A DNA stretch of 64,000 nucleotides from assembly GCF_002192695.1 (NCBI RefSeq), contig NZ_MTLG01000110.1, forward strand, positions 289,808-353,807, written 5' to 3'. The notes under the pieces were generated by a model. It was given only the letters and a program-made list of their open reading frames with translations, did not search any database and was not told where the DNA came from. Shown piece by piece: positions 16,628-25,910 of this stretch (its first letter is position 1; each line of letters begins with the position of its first letter). Source of the DNA: Achromobacter xylosoxidans (lineage in GTDB: Bacteria; Pseudomonadota; Gammaproteobacteria; Burkholderiales; Burkholderiaceae_B). The position numbers and the translations under genes were made by a program.

Positions 16628-18375
16628 AGACCTTCATGCTGCTGCTGGGCCAGGACGCGCCGGTCCTGCGCCGCTACGGATGGCTGGCCGTGGCCTATGG
16701 CGCGCTTTGCGGGCTGACCATTGCCGCGCTGGCGCCGCTGCTCACGCATCTGCTTGAAGCGGACGCGAAGGCTGCCGCTCCGTGGCTGGCCGCGCTGCTG
16801 GCCGGGGTCGCGGTCTGCTGGGGCTTGCGGCGGCATGTGGAGCGGGCCGGCGTGCGCGTGGGCGTCGCCATCCTGCAAGACGCCCGCCACCGTCTGGGCG
16901 ACCATGTGGCGAGTTTGCCCGTGGGTTGGTTCACGCCGCAGAATACGGCCCGTCTTGGGCACGTCGTCACGCAGGGCATGATGTCCGTGGCCCAGCTCCC
17001 CGCGCATGTCTTCACGCCCGTCATCGCCGGCGTGGTGACGCCCGTGGTGCTCGTCGTAGCCCTGTTTGCGCAGCACTGGCTGCTGGGCCTGATCGCGTTG
17101 GCGGCACTGCCGCTCCTGGCCGGCGTCCTGGCGCTCACGGCAAGATTGGCGCGGCGCGCGGATGAGGCTTTCCAGCAGCGCTTCGCCGACGCCAGCCAGC
17201 GCATGGTCGAGTTCGCCCAGGCCCAGTCGGTGCTGCGCGCCTTCAACGGGGAAGGCGGGGGCACGCGCCTGCTCGAACAGGCGGTGGAGCAGCAGCGCGA
17301 GTCCGGGGCGCGGCTGATCTGGCTGTCGGCGGGGGCGGCCGTACTCAACGTCTGGGCCGTGCAGGCCGTCTTCGCCGTCTTGCTGGCCGCCGCGGCCTGG
17401 TGGATCGACGGCATCCTGGGCAACCCGCTCGCAACTGGACAGATCGTGGCCGCGATCGTCTCGCTGCTGCTGGCGGTCCGCTACATCGATGCGTTGCTGG
17501 AGGTGGCCGGCTATGGCGAGGTGCTGCGCGGCGCGCGCGGGCAACTCGACGCCATCGAAGCGCTGTACGCCGTCCAGCCGCTGCCCGAGCCCGACGCGCC
17601 GCAGGAACCGCGCGATGCGTCGATCGAATTGCGCGATGTGCATTTCCGCTACGCGGATGGTGGGCCCGAGGTGCTGCGAGGCGTGAACCTGCGCATCGAA
17701 CCGGGCAGCATGATTGCCCTGGTCGGCGCGTCAGGCTCCGGCAAGACCACGCTGGCGCGGCTGATCGCGCGCTTCTTCGACGTGAACCAGGGCGGCGTGC
17801 TGGTCGGCGGCGTGGACGTGCGGCAGATCGCCAGTTTGCAGCTGGCCCGCCAGATCAGTCAGGTCTTCCAGGACAACTACCTGTTCACGGGATCCATTGC
17901 CGACAACATCCGCGCCGGCAGGCCGGGCTGCAGCGATGCCGAGTTGATGGAGGCCGCAAGCCAGGCGGGCGTGGACGGTATCGCCGCGCGTCTGCCGCAA
18001 GGGTTGGACACGCCGGTAGGCGAGGGCGGCGCGCGCCTGTCCGGCGGCGAGCGCCAGCGCATCGCCGTCGCCCGCGCGCTGCTCAACAATGCCCCCATCA
18101 TGCTGGTGGACGAGGCGACCGCGGCGCTGGACGCGGAGAATCAGGCCATCATCACCGGGACGCTGACGCGCCTGCGCGGGGCGCGCACGCTGGTGGTGAT
18201 CGCGCACCAGCTCTCCACGGTGGCGATGGCCGACCAGATCGTGGTGCTGGAGGATGGACGGATCGTCGAGCAAGGCGCGCCCGCGGCGTTGCGTGAGAGC
18301 CAGGGGCGGTACGCGCAATTCCTGGATCAGCGCAAGGCCGCCAAGGGCTGGCGCATCGCCGGGGCGCGGGCCTGA
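16621..18375 (+). CDS. Half ABC transporter, permease fused to ATPase (YbtQ/IrtB-like), second subunit
   Basis: Partner of the previous gene, 584 residues with the same permease-then-ATPase layout. Walker A GASGSGKTT is near residue 370, signature LSGGERQ near 475, and Walker B IMLVDEATAALD after it. The start overlaps the upstream stop by 7 bases, which suggests coupled translation and a heterodimer. The next gene begins in its stop codon (TGATG), so the whole locus is probably one transcript. Confidence 0.88.
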   Translation: MLKTFMLLLGQDAPVLRRYGWLAVAYGALCGLTIAALAPLLTHLLEADAKAAAPWLAALLAGVAVCWGLRRHVERAGVRVGVAILQDARHRLGDHVASLPVGWFTPQNTARLGHVVTQGMMSVAQLPAHVFTPVIAGVVTPVVLVVALFAQHWLLGLIALAALPLLAGVLALTARLARRADEAFQQRFADASQRMVEFAQAQSVLRAFNGEGGGTRLLEQAVEQQRESGARLIWLSAGAAVLNVWAVQAVFAVLLAAAAWWIDGILGNPLATGQIVAAIVSLLLAVRYIDALLEVAGYGEVLRGARGQLDAIEALYAVQPLPEPDAPQEPRDASIELRDVHFRYADGGPEVLRGVNLRIEPGSMIALVGASGSGKTTLARLIARFFDVNQGGVLVGGVDVRQIASLQLARQISQVFQDNYLFTGSIADNIRAGRPGCSDAELMEAASQAGVDGIAARLPQGLDTPVGEGGARLSGGERQRIAVARALLNNAPIMLVDEATAALDAENQAIITGTLTRLRGARTLVVIAHQLSTVAMADQIVVLEDGRIVEQGAPAALRESQGRYAQFLDQRKAAKGWRIAGARA

Positions 18376-19316
18376 TGCGTGCCAGCCTGGTCGGCCTGTT
18401 CATCGTGCTTTGCGGCGCGTCGCTGCTGGTGGGCGCGCGCCAGATCGCCTGGCCGCAGCTGTTCTCGTTGTCGGGCGACGCATGGCTCACCTTGACCGCA
18501 AGCCGGCTGCCGCGCCTGGCGGCCCTGGTGCTGACGGGCATCGGCCTGGCCGTCTGCGGCGTGATTCTGCAACACATCGTGCGCAACAAGTTCGTCGAAC
18601 CCGCCACGTCGGGCGGACTCGACGCGGCCAAGCTCGGCATCCTGGTGTCGATGCTGTCGATGCCTGGCGCCGGGGCAGCGGCACGGATGCTGTTCGCGCT
18701 GGGTTTCTGCTTCGCGGCCAGCCTGGTCTTCGTCGCTGTCGTGCGCCGCGTCAAATTCAAGAATACGGTGCTGGTGCCCGTGATCGGTCTGATGTATGGC
18801 GGCGTGCTGAGCGCCCTGGCGGAGTTCTACGCGTATCGCAACAACATCATGCAGAGCATGCAGGGCTGGCTGCTGGGCGACTTCTCCAAGATCGTGCAGG
18901 GCAACTACGAGATCATTTACCTGATCCTGCCCATCGTTGCGCTGACCTATCTGTACGCGCACCGCTTCACCGTCCTGGGCATGGGCGAAGGCATGGCAGC
19001 CAGCCTGGGCCTGAACTATCCGGCCACCGTGGCGCTGGGGCTGATCCTGGTGGCCGTTACCGTATCCGCCACTGTCATTACCGTCGGGGCCATTCCTTTC
19101 GTGGGGCTGGTCATTCCCAATCTGGTCGCGCTGCGTTACGGCGACAACCTGGGCCGCACCTTGCCCGTCGTCGCGCTGGGGGGCGCTACGCTGCTGCTGG
19201 CCTGCGACATCCTGGGCCGCCTTCTGATCCATCCGTTTGAGGTGCCCATCGGCCTGACCGCGGGCGGCGTGGGCGGCATCCTGTTCCTCGCGCTGATCTT
19301 CTGGAGGCACCGGTGA
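18375..19316 (+). CDS. Iron-siderophore ABC permease (FecCD family), first
   Basis: Polytopic inner-membrane permease of 313 residues from the FecCD/BtuC family. Typical features are the early SRLPRLAALVLTGIGLAVCGVI segment, the FVEPATSGGLDAAKLG segment and the late GAIPFVGLVIPNLV segment. It pairs with the next permease gene, which it overlaps by 4 bases, to form the channel energised by the ATPase encoded two genes on. The ligand is probably the same siderophore handled by the TonB receptor at the end of the locus. Confidence 0.93.
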   Translation: MRASLVGLFIVLCGASLLVGARQIAWPQLFSLSGDAWLTLTASRLPRLAALVLTGIGLAVCGVILQHIVRNKFVEPATSGGLDAAKLGILVSMLSMPGAGAAARMLFALGFCFAASLVFVAVVRRVKFKNTVLVPVIGLMYGGVLSALAEFYAYRNNIMQSMQGWLLGDFSKIVQGNYEIIYLILPIVALTYLYAHRFTVLGMGEGMAASLGLNYPATVALGLILVAVTVSATVITVGAIPFVGLVIPNLVALRYGDNLGRTLPVVALGGATLLLACDILGRLLIHPFEVPIGLTAGGVGGILFLALIFWRHR

Positions 19317-20263
19317 TGCGCGCGGTTCCCCGGCAGGCGGCATGGGCGACGGTCATCGCATTGGCCCTGGCTTTTCTGCTGTTCCGTTCCAACCTGGACT
19401 TCGACTACATCATTCCCAAGCGGCTTGCCCGGCTTGCGGCCATGCTCATCGGCGGGGTCTGCATCGCGTGGTCGTCCATCGTGTTCCAGACCATCACCGG
19501 CAACCGGATCCTGACGCCGGCCATCATGGGCTACGAGGCCGTCTACCTGCTGTTGCAATCCCTGATGATCCTGGCCATGGGGGCGCAGAGCCTGGTCCTG
19601 CTGGGCGCGAACGGCAATTTCCTCCTGTCCGTGCTGCTGATGCTGGGCTATTCATGGATCATCCATCGCTGGTTGTTCCGCGACGGCAGACAGAATGTGT
19701 ACTTCCTGCTGCTGGTGGGGCTGGTGCTGACGATGGTGATCGGTACCTTTACGCAGTTCGTGCAGTTGAAGACCAGCCCGGGCGAATTCTCCATTCTGCT
19801 TGGTTTCACCCAGGCGTCCTTCAACAAGGCGGAGCCTGGCCAGTTGCTCGTTTCCGCGATCGTCGTCGCGGGCGTGTGCCTGGCCGGCATCAGGACTCTG
19901 CCGGTGCTGGACGTGATCTCGCTGGGGCGCGACCAGGCCATCTCCCTGGGCGTGGATTATCAGCGCGTCTTGCGGCTGCATCTGGCGCTGATTGCGGTGC
20001 TGGTCGCCGTGTCGACCAGCCTGCTGGGGCCCACCGCCTTCATGGGCATCTTCGTCGCCAACACCGCCTATGCCCTGACGCGCACGCGCCGGCACCGGGC
20101 CACGCTATCCGCCGGCTGCGCGATCGCGATCGGCATTTTCATCCTGGCGCAGCTTGCGGTCGAACATCTCTTCAACTACCGGACCAGCGTCGGCATCCTG
20201 GTCAACCTGGTTTGCGGCGCCTGGTTCCTGGCGCTGATGGCGCGCTCGCGGGGCACCGCATGA
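19313..20263 (+). CDS. Iron-siderophore ABC permease (FecCD family), second
   Basis: Second FecCD-family permease, 316 residues. KRLARLAAMLIGGVCIAWSSIVFQ and the TPAIMGYEAVYLL segment correspond to conserved parts of the family, and GPTAFMGIFVANTAY is the late conserved segment. It overlaps the neighbours on both sides by 4 bases, as in a tightly coupled operon. Two different permeases imply a heterodimeric channel. Confidence 0.92.
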   Translation: MMRAVPRQAAWATVIALALAFLLFRSNLDFDYIIPKRLARLAAMLIGGVCIAWSSIVFQTITGNRILTPAIMGYEAVYLLLQSLMILAMGAQSLVLLGANGNFLLSVLLMLGYSWIIHRWLFRDGRQNVYFLLLVGLVLTMVIGTFTQFVQLKTSPGEFSILLGFTQASFNKAEPGQLLVSAIVVAGVCLAGIRTLPVLDVISLGRDQAISLGVDYQRVLRLHLALIAVLVAVSTSLLGPTAFMGIFVANTAYALTRTRRHRATLSAGCAIAIGIFILAQLAVEHLFNYRTSVGILVNLVCGAWFLALMARSRGTA

Positions 20264-21036
20264 TCACGATCAAGAATCTCTCGAAGAACTATGGCCCGAA
20301 GACGGTGCTGCGCGATGTCAGCCTGCAGTTCCCTGCCAGGCGGCTGACCTCGCTCATCGGCCCCAACGGCGCGGGCAAGACCACCTTGCTGATGATGGCC
20401 GCAAGGCTGCTGGAACCCAGCCAGGGCGAGATCCTGATCGATGGCGCCAGGGCATCGGATATCCGTATCGGCGATTACGCCAAGCGCGTGGCGACATTGC
20501 GTCAATCGCCCGATTTCAACCTGCGCCTGACGGTGGAGGAACTCGTCGCCTTCGGGCGGTTCCCGTACAGCCGCGGCGCGTTGACGCAGGAAGACCGCCG
20601 CGTGATCGACGAGGCGATTGCGTTCCTCTCGCTGGAACCGCTGCGCGCGGCCTATCTCGACGAGCTCAGCGGCGGGCAGCGCCAGATGGCATTCCTGGCC
20701 ATGACGATCGCGCAGCAGACGGACTGCCTGCTGCTGGATGAGCCGCTCAACAACCTCGACATCAAGCATGCGGTCCAGATCATGCGCGCTTTGCGCCGCC
20801 TGTGCGACGAGCACGGCCGCACCGTGATCCTGGTGGTGCATGACATCAACTTCGCGGCCAGCTATTCCGACCACATCGTCGCCATGAAGGGCGGAGCGGT
20901 GCATTGCGCCGGCAGCGTGCCCGACGTCGTGACCGAGGACCGGCTGCGGGAGCTGTATGGGCTGGACTTCGAGATCACGCAAGGCGCGCGCGGACGCCTG
21001 TGCAACTACTTCAATCCATCAGGTGAACTGAAATGA
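20260..21036 (+). CDS. Iron-siderophore ABC ATP-binding protein
   Basis: Cytoplasmic ATPase, 258 residues. Walker A GPNGAGKTT is near residues 36-44, signature LSGGQRQMAFLAM near 135, and Walker B CLLLDEPLNNLDIKHAV follows. The ATG at 20260 is chosen because it overlaps the permease stop (ATGA) and begins the conserved ATPase domain; the frame is open much further upstream inside the permease genes. It powers the FecCD pair. Confidence 0.93.
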   Translation: MITIKNLSKNYGPKTVLRDVSLQFPARRLTSLIGPNGAGKTTLLMMAARLLEPSQGEILIDGARASDIRIGDYAKRVATLRQSPDFNLRLTVEELVAFGRFPYSRGALTQEDRRVIDEAIAFLSLEPLRAAYLDELSGGQRQMAFLAMTIAQQTDCLLLDEPLNNLDIKHAVQIMRALRRLCDEHGRTVILVVHDINFAASYSDHIVAMKGGAVHCAGSVPDVVTEDRLRELYGLDFEITQGARGRLCNYFNPSGELK

Positions 21037-22037
21037 TCCTCAAGCACGGGCGCCGCGCATGGGCGCTTGCCCTGCTGGCCGCCACCATGGCCGTGGCGCA
21101 GGGTTGCGGGCAGGAAGTGGCCGAAACGCCGAAGGCGTCGCAGCCGGCCGCCGCCAGCCCAACGGCGCAGCGGGCCTACGAAACCGTCACGGTGCAGCAC
21201 AAGTTGGGAACCACCGTGATCGACAAGCTGCCGCAACGCGTGGTCGCTCTGGACATGAACGAGGTGGATTTCCTTGACCAACTGGGCGTTCCGGTCGCTG
21301 GCATGCCGAAAGACTTCGTGCCGCAATTTCTGGCCAAGTACAAGGACGCCGCGGATGTGCAAGATACGGGCGCGATCGTCCAGCCAAATCTGGAACGGGT
21401 GCACGCCGCCAAGCCCGACCTGATCCTGATCACCTCGCTGCAGGCGAACCACTACAAGGAGCTGAGCGAGATCGCCCCGACTATCCACTTCGACGTGGAC
21501 TACCGCGATAGCGAGGCCAATCACGTCGAGATCATCAAGGACCACCTCATCACGCTGGGGCGGATCTTCGAGAAGGAAAACCTGGCTCGCGACAGGGCCG
21601 CCAAGCTGGACGCCAAGGTGCAGGAGGCGCAGCGCCTCATTCAGGGCCGTCCCGAAAGAGCGCTCATCGTGCTGCACAACAACGGCGCCTTCAGTTCCTT
21701 CGGCACGCAGTCGCGCTACGGCTTCATTTTCAAGGCCCTGGGCGTGAAGCCCGCGAGCCCCGAGGCGGAAGCCGGCCTGCATGGCCAGCCGATCTCCAGC
21801 GAATTCATCCAGCAGGCCAACCCCGACATCATCTACGTGGTGGATCGCACCGCGGTGATGGAGCGCCGGCCAACGCTGAACGCCGAGACCTTGAGCAATC
21901 CGCTCTTGCGCCAAACCGCTGCCTGGCAGCACGGCCGCGTGGTCTTCGCCGACGCGCAAGCCTGGTATGTCATGGCGGCCAGTGCGACGTCGCTGGAACT
22001 CATGATCGACGACGTTCTCAAGGCTTATCGGAACTAG
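21033..22037 (+). CDS. Periplasmic siderophore-binding protein (FepB/CeuE-like)
   Basis: Solute-binding protein of 334 residues. The export signal at 1-25 ends in VAQGC, a non-canonical lipobox, so it could be a lipoprotein anchored at Cys25. The two-lobed siderophore-binding domain is seen in QRVVALDMNEVDFLDQLGV, KPDLILITSLQANHYKEL and the late QQANPDIIYVVDRTA. It overlaps the ATPase gene by 4 bases and would deliver the ferric siderophore to the FecCD permeases. Similarity to CeuE-type catecholate binders is an impression, not a test. Confidence 0.9.
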   Translation: MILKHGRRAWALALLAATMAVAQGCGQEVAETPKASQPAAASPTAQRAYETVTVQHKLGTTVIDKLPQRVVALDMNEVDFLDQLGVPVAGMPKDFVPQFLAKYKDAADVQDTGAIVQPNLERVHAAKPDLILITSLQANHYKELSEIAPTIHFDVDYRDSEANHVEIIKDHLITLGRIFEKENLARDRAAKLDAKVQEAQRLIQGRPERALIVLHNNGAFSSFGTQSRYGFIFKALGVKPASPEAEAGLHGQPISSEFIQQANPDIIYVVDRTAVMERRPTLNAETLSNPLLRQTAAWQHGRVVFADAQAWYVMAASATSLELMIDDVLKAYRN

Positions 22038-22138
22038 TCCACCCCGGGCGCCGCGCCCCATTGCCTGCAAATTTGTAAATGATTCCCAGTCGCCTCGTGC
22101 ACGCAGGCGGCTCAAAGCTCAACCGAACGGAGCATTCC

Positions 22139-24355
22139 ATGAGCAAACGTCGCCCTACCGGCCGCGTCGTACGTCCTGCAACGCGCGCCGCGCACGCCAA
22201 CCCCGGCTTTTCCTTCAACACGCTCACCGTGGCACTGCTTGGACTGACGATGGGCGCGGCCCTGACAGCCCCGGCCGCCTGGGCCCAGGACGCGGCCGAG
22301 GCCGGCGTCAAGACCCTGCCCGCAGTCACCGTCACGGGCCAGGCCGAGGCGCCTGCCACACCTTATGCTGGCGGACAGGTGACGTACGGCGGCCGCGTGG
22401 GCTTTCTGGGCGACAAGGATTCCATGGAGACGCCGTTTTCCGTCATCAGCTACACGGAAAAGTACATCGAGGACCTGCAGGCGCAGGACATCACGGACGT
22501 GATCGCCCGGACCGATCCTTCGGTATTCAGCAACGGCGTGACCGGGGCCTGGAGCGAGAACTACTCGATCCGCGGCTTCAGCTCCAGCACCACCGACATA
22601 TCCTTCGGCGGGCTGTTCGGCATGGCGCCGTACTACCGGACCACGCCGGAAATGTTCGAGCGCATCGAAGTGCTCAAAGGTCCGTCGGCCTTGCTCAACG
22701 GCATGCCGCCAGGCGGTTCCGTCGGCGGCACCGTCAACCTGGTGCCCAAGCGCGCGGGCGCGGAGCCGCTGACGCGCTTGACCGCGACCTACATGTCCGA
22801 TTCGCAGTTCGGCGGGCACATAGACCTGGGACGGCGCTTCGGCGAGAGCCAGCAGTTCGGCCTGCGCTTCAATGGCGTCTACAGGGATGGCGACGGCCCG
22901 GTCGATAACCAGAAGAAAAAGGCGCAGCTGGCGGCGCTGGGCCTGGACTGGCGCGGCGACCGCGCGCGCATTTCCATTGACATGTACGACAGCGATGAGC
23001 GCGTGGACGGCGTGACCCGCGGCATCAACCTGGCGCCCGGCATCGGCGTGCCCAAGCCGCCCAAGCCTGAAACGCTGCTGAATCCGGATTGGGCCTATGT
23101 GAAGAACCAGGACAGGGCCGCCATGATCCGCGGCGAGTTCGACGTCAGCGACAACTTGATGGCCTACGCCGCCGTAGGCACGAGCCGGTCCGAGTACACC
23201 TACAACGGCGCCATGGTGGCGCAGGTCTTCAACGAGGCGGGCGACTATCGCACCTCGATGGGCCAACTGAACATGAACGTGAAGAAAACGTCGGGCGAGG
23301 CCGGCTTGCGCGGCAAGCTGAAAACCGGCGGCATCAAGCATCAATGGGTGCTGAACGCCACATACTATTCGGACAATCAGCGGGACTACGGCCGCAGAAC
23401 GGTGCCTGGGGCGGACTGGGTCACCAACATCTACAACCCGGTCTGGGGGCCGGCTCCGGCCACCAGCTGGCCGCCGATACTGCATAGCAAGACGCGCCTG
23501 GTCAGCTTCGGCCTGGCGGACACCTTGTCCTTCGCCGAGGACCGGGTGCAGCTGACGCTGGGCGCGCGGCGGCAGGAAGTCCGCACGGATAGCTACAGCG
23601 TCACGACCGGGGCGCGCACCAGCCGCTACGACGCCAGCGCCACGACGCCCGCCGCCGCCCTGCTGATCAAGGCGACCGACAATATTTCGGTGTACGCCAA
23701 CTACATCGAAGGCTTGAGCAAGGGCCAGACCGCGCCGGTCACCGCCGCCAACGCGGGGCAGGTGTTCCCACCCTACAAGACCAAGCAGACGGAAGTTGGC
23801 GTCAAGGTCGATCTGGGGGATTTCACCCATACGGTCAGCCTGTTCGAGATAAAGCGGCCCAGCAGCTATACGGACCCCGTTACCAACGTCTTCTCGTTCG
23901 GCGGCGAGCAGCGCAACCAGGGCGTGGAATGGGGCTTCTTCGGCGAGCCGATGCGCGGCGTGCGCCTGATGGGCGGCGTGGCGTACATCGATCCCAAGGT
24001 CACGAAGACCGCCATCGCCGCCAACGAGGGCAAGCAGGCGACCGGCGTTCCCAAGCTCCAGGGCAAGCTGGGCGTGGAATGGGATGTGCCGGCGGTGCAG
24101 GGCCTGACGTTGACGGCCAACGCGACCGCCGTGTCCAAGCAGTACATCAGCGCCGACAATTCGCTATCGGTGGCGGGACGGACGACCTACGACGTGGGCG
24201 CGCGCTACGCCACCAAGGTGGCCGACCGCCCGATCGTGCTGCGGGCCGCCATCAACAATCTGACGAACAAGGCCTATTGGGGGATGCCACAGTTGTCGAG
24301 CCTGGCCTTGGGCGCGCCGCGCACCTTCATGCTTTCCGCCTCGATGGATTTCTAG
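22139..24355 (+). CDS. TonB-dependent siderophore receptor
   Basis: Outer-membrane ferric-siderophore receptor, 738 residues. A long twin-basic-looking N-terminus and signal peptide end near AAWAQDAA. The plug follows, with TVTGQAEAPATPY, METPFSVISYTEK and the FERIEVLKGPSALLNGMPPGGSVGGTVNL segment; the barrel ends in ASMDF with terminal Phe. There is no STN domain, unlike the other receptor here. The ATG at 22139 has CGGAG about 8 bases upstream. It is last in the siderophore locus after a 101-base gap. Confidence 0.93.
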   Translation: MSKRRPTGRVVRPATRAAHANPGFSFNTLTVALLGLTMGAALTAPAAWAQDAAEAGVKTLPAVTVTGQAEAPATPYAGGQVTYGGRVGFLGDKDSMETPFSVISYTEKYIEDLQAQDITDVIARTDPSVFSNGVTGAWSENYSIRGFSSSTTDISFGGLFGMAPYYRTTPEMFERIEVLKGPSALLNGMPPGGSVGGTVNLVPKRAGAEPLTRLTATYMSDSQFGGHIDLGRRFGESQQFGLRFNGVYRDGDGPVDNQKKKAQLAALGLDWRGDRARISIDMYDSDERVDGVTRGINLAPGIGVPKPPKPETLLNPDWAYVKNQDRAAMIRGEFDVSDNLMAYAAVGTSRSEYTYNGAMVAQVFNEAGDYRTSMGQLNMNVKKTSGEAGLRGKLKTGGIKHQWVLNATYYSDNQRDYGRRTVPGADWVTNIYNPVWGPAPATSWPPILHSKTRLVSFGLADTLSFAEDRVQLTLGARRQEVRTDSYSVTTGARTSRYDASATTPAAALLIKATDNISVYANYIEGLSKGQTAPVTAANAGQVFPPYKTKQTEVGVKVDLGDFTHTVSLFEIKRPSSYTDPVTNVFSFGGEQRNQGVEWGFFGEPMRGVRLMGGVAYIDPKVTKTAIAANEGKQATGVPKLQGKLGVEWDVPAVQGLTLTANATAVSKQYISADNSLSVAGRTTYDVGARYATKVADRPIVLRAAINNLTNKAYWGMPQLSSLALGAPRTFMLSASMDF

Positions 24356-24392
24356 GCGTAGCGCCGCATGGCGGACGGCGCCGCCGCCCGCC

Positions 24393-25910
24393 TCAGGCTT
24401 CTATCGTCACGATATCCCCGGCGTGCCGCGCATACTCCAGCGCGTACGCCATTTCGCTGCGGGTCTGCGCGTGCAGAAAGAGCCAGGGCTGCCCGCGCGC
24501 GACTTCATCGCCCAGCCGCGCGTGCAGCGACACGCCGGCGGCGGGCCGTTCCGGCGCGCCGGCCAGCTTGGCCAGGCGCGACAGCTTGCGGTTGTCGATG
24601 TGGGTGACGCGGCCGGCTTGCGGCGCGACCAGGGGTTCGACGTGGGCGGCCTGCGGGGGTTCGCGCAGCCCGCCCTGGGCGGCGCAGATGCGGACGAATT
24701 TTTCCCAGGCGCGGCCGTTGTCCAGGGTTTGCAGCGCCAGCGCGATGCCTTGTCCGGGCGGCGCCGCGCCGCCGATTTCGAGCACGGCGCCCGCGACCAG
24801 CGCGGCGCGTTCGCGCAGGTCCTGCGGCTGATCGGCGTCGTTGCGCAGCACGGCCAGCACGTCGCGGGCCTCCAGCGCGGGGCCGATGCCGCGGCCGACG
24901 GGCTGGCTGCCGTCGGTATACAGGCAGCGCAGGGTCAGGCCGAAATGCGCGGCGGTCTCTATCAGGTGGCCGGCAAGGCGCTCGGCGGCCTCGCGGCTGC
25001 GGACCTTGGCCGTGGGGCCGACGGGAATGTCGATCACCACATGCGTCGCCCCGGCCGCGATCTTCTTGGACAGCACCGAGGCGATCAGCTGGCCCTCGGT
25101 GTCGATGTCCAGTTCGCGTTCCACCCGCACGAAGATGTCGTCGGCCGGGCTCAGGTGCATGGCGCCGCCCCAGGCGATGCAGCCGCCCTCGGTCTGGACG
25201 ACCCGTTGCAGCTGCTCGATGCCCAGGTCCACCGGCGCCAGCATCTCCATGGTGTCGGCGGTGCCGGCGGGCGAGGTGATGGCGCGCGATGAGGTCTTGG
25301 GCATGACCAGGCCGTTGGCCGCGGCGATGGCGACCACCAGCGGGGTGGTGCGGTTGCCGGGCAGGCCGCCCACGCAATGCTTGTCCACCACGATGGGCGC
25401 CTGCCAGCTCAGGCGGTCGCCGACCTCGACCATGGCTTGGGTCAGGAAGATGGTTTCGTCTATGCTCAGCGGCAACGTGGCCGTGGCGGTCAGGAAGGCC
25501 GACAGGTGCACGTCGGTATAGCGGCCGCGCACCACATCGCGCACGATGGCGGCGAGGTCTTCCTGCCCCAGGCGGCGGCCGTGGATGCGCTGGCGTACGC
25601 CGGCCAGGGATTCCAGCACGGGCGGGTGCCTGACGTGGACGCTGTCGCCGTCGCGGATGCCCAGGGCGTCCCAGGCTTCCTCGGACAAGGCCACTTCGTC
25701 GAGCGCCAGCAGGTCGCTGTCGATCTGGTACAGCTGGGCCTGCACCTCGTGGCCGTTCGAGACGATCAGCACCTGGGAGCGCGACGCCAGCCCTTCGGCG
25801 CGGCAGACGTGGCAGTCGGCGCGCATCAGCGCGATGGGCTGGTGCTGCGCGTGCAAGCGCATGCGCGTGGCGCGCAGCGCGGGCGGCTTCAGTTCGGGAA
25901 CGCTGCTCAC
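24393..25910 (-). CDS. AMP phosphorylase-type thymidine phosphorylase family protein
   Basis: Long-form member of the nucleoside phosphorylase II family, 505 residues; classical thymidine phosphorylase has about 440. The extra N-terminal domain (about 1-90) and the motifs DKHCVGGLPGNRTT and KTSSRAITSPAGTADTMEML resemble archaeal AMP phosphorylase, which converts a nucleoside 5'-monophosphate plus phosphate to base plus ribose 1,5-bisphosphate. That activity is inferred from family features. The start is a GTG overlapping the nuclease stop (GTGA). It is the last gene of the four-gene island. Confidence 0.87.
   Translation of the reverse strand: MSSVPELKPPALRATRMRLHAQHQPIALMRADCHVCRAEGLASRSQVLIVSNGHEVQAQLYQIDSDLLALDEVALSEEAWDALGIRDGDSVHVRHPPVLESLAGVRQRIHGRRLGQEDLAAIVRDVVRGRYTDVHLSAFLTATATLPLSIDETIFLTQAMVEVGDRLSWQAPIVVDKHCVGGLPGNRTTPLVVAIAAANGLVMPKTSSRAITSPAGTADTMEMLAPVDLGIEQLQRVVQTEGGCIAWGGAMHLSPADDIFVRVERELDIDTEGQLIASVLSKKIAAGATHVVIDIPVGPTAKVRSREAAERLAGHLIETAAHFGLTLRCLYTDGSQPVGRGIGPALEARDVLAVLRNDADQPQDLRERAALVAGAVLEIGGAAPPGQGIALALQTLDNGRAWEKFVRICAAQGGLREPPQAAHVEPLVAPQAGRVTHIDNRKLSRLAKLAGAPERPAAGVSLHARLGDEVARGQPWLFLHAQTRSEMAYALEYARHAGDIVTIEA

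Noticed and set aside
22063..22085. A Fur box before the second TonB receptor gene
   Set aside because: The best alignment matches only about 9 of 19 consensus positions, not better than expected for a short A+T-rich patch.
24356..24392. A terminator between the convergent receptor and phosphorylase genes
   Set aside because: Only short GC-rich complementary pieces are present in 37 bases, without a clean stem or T-run.
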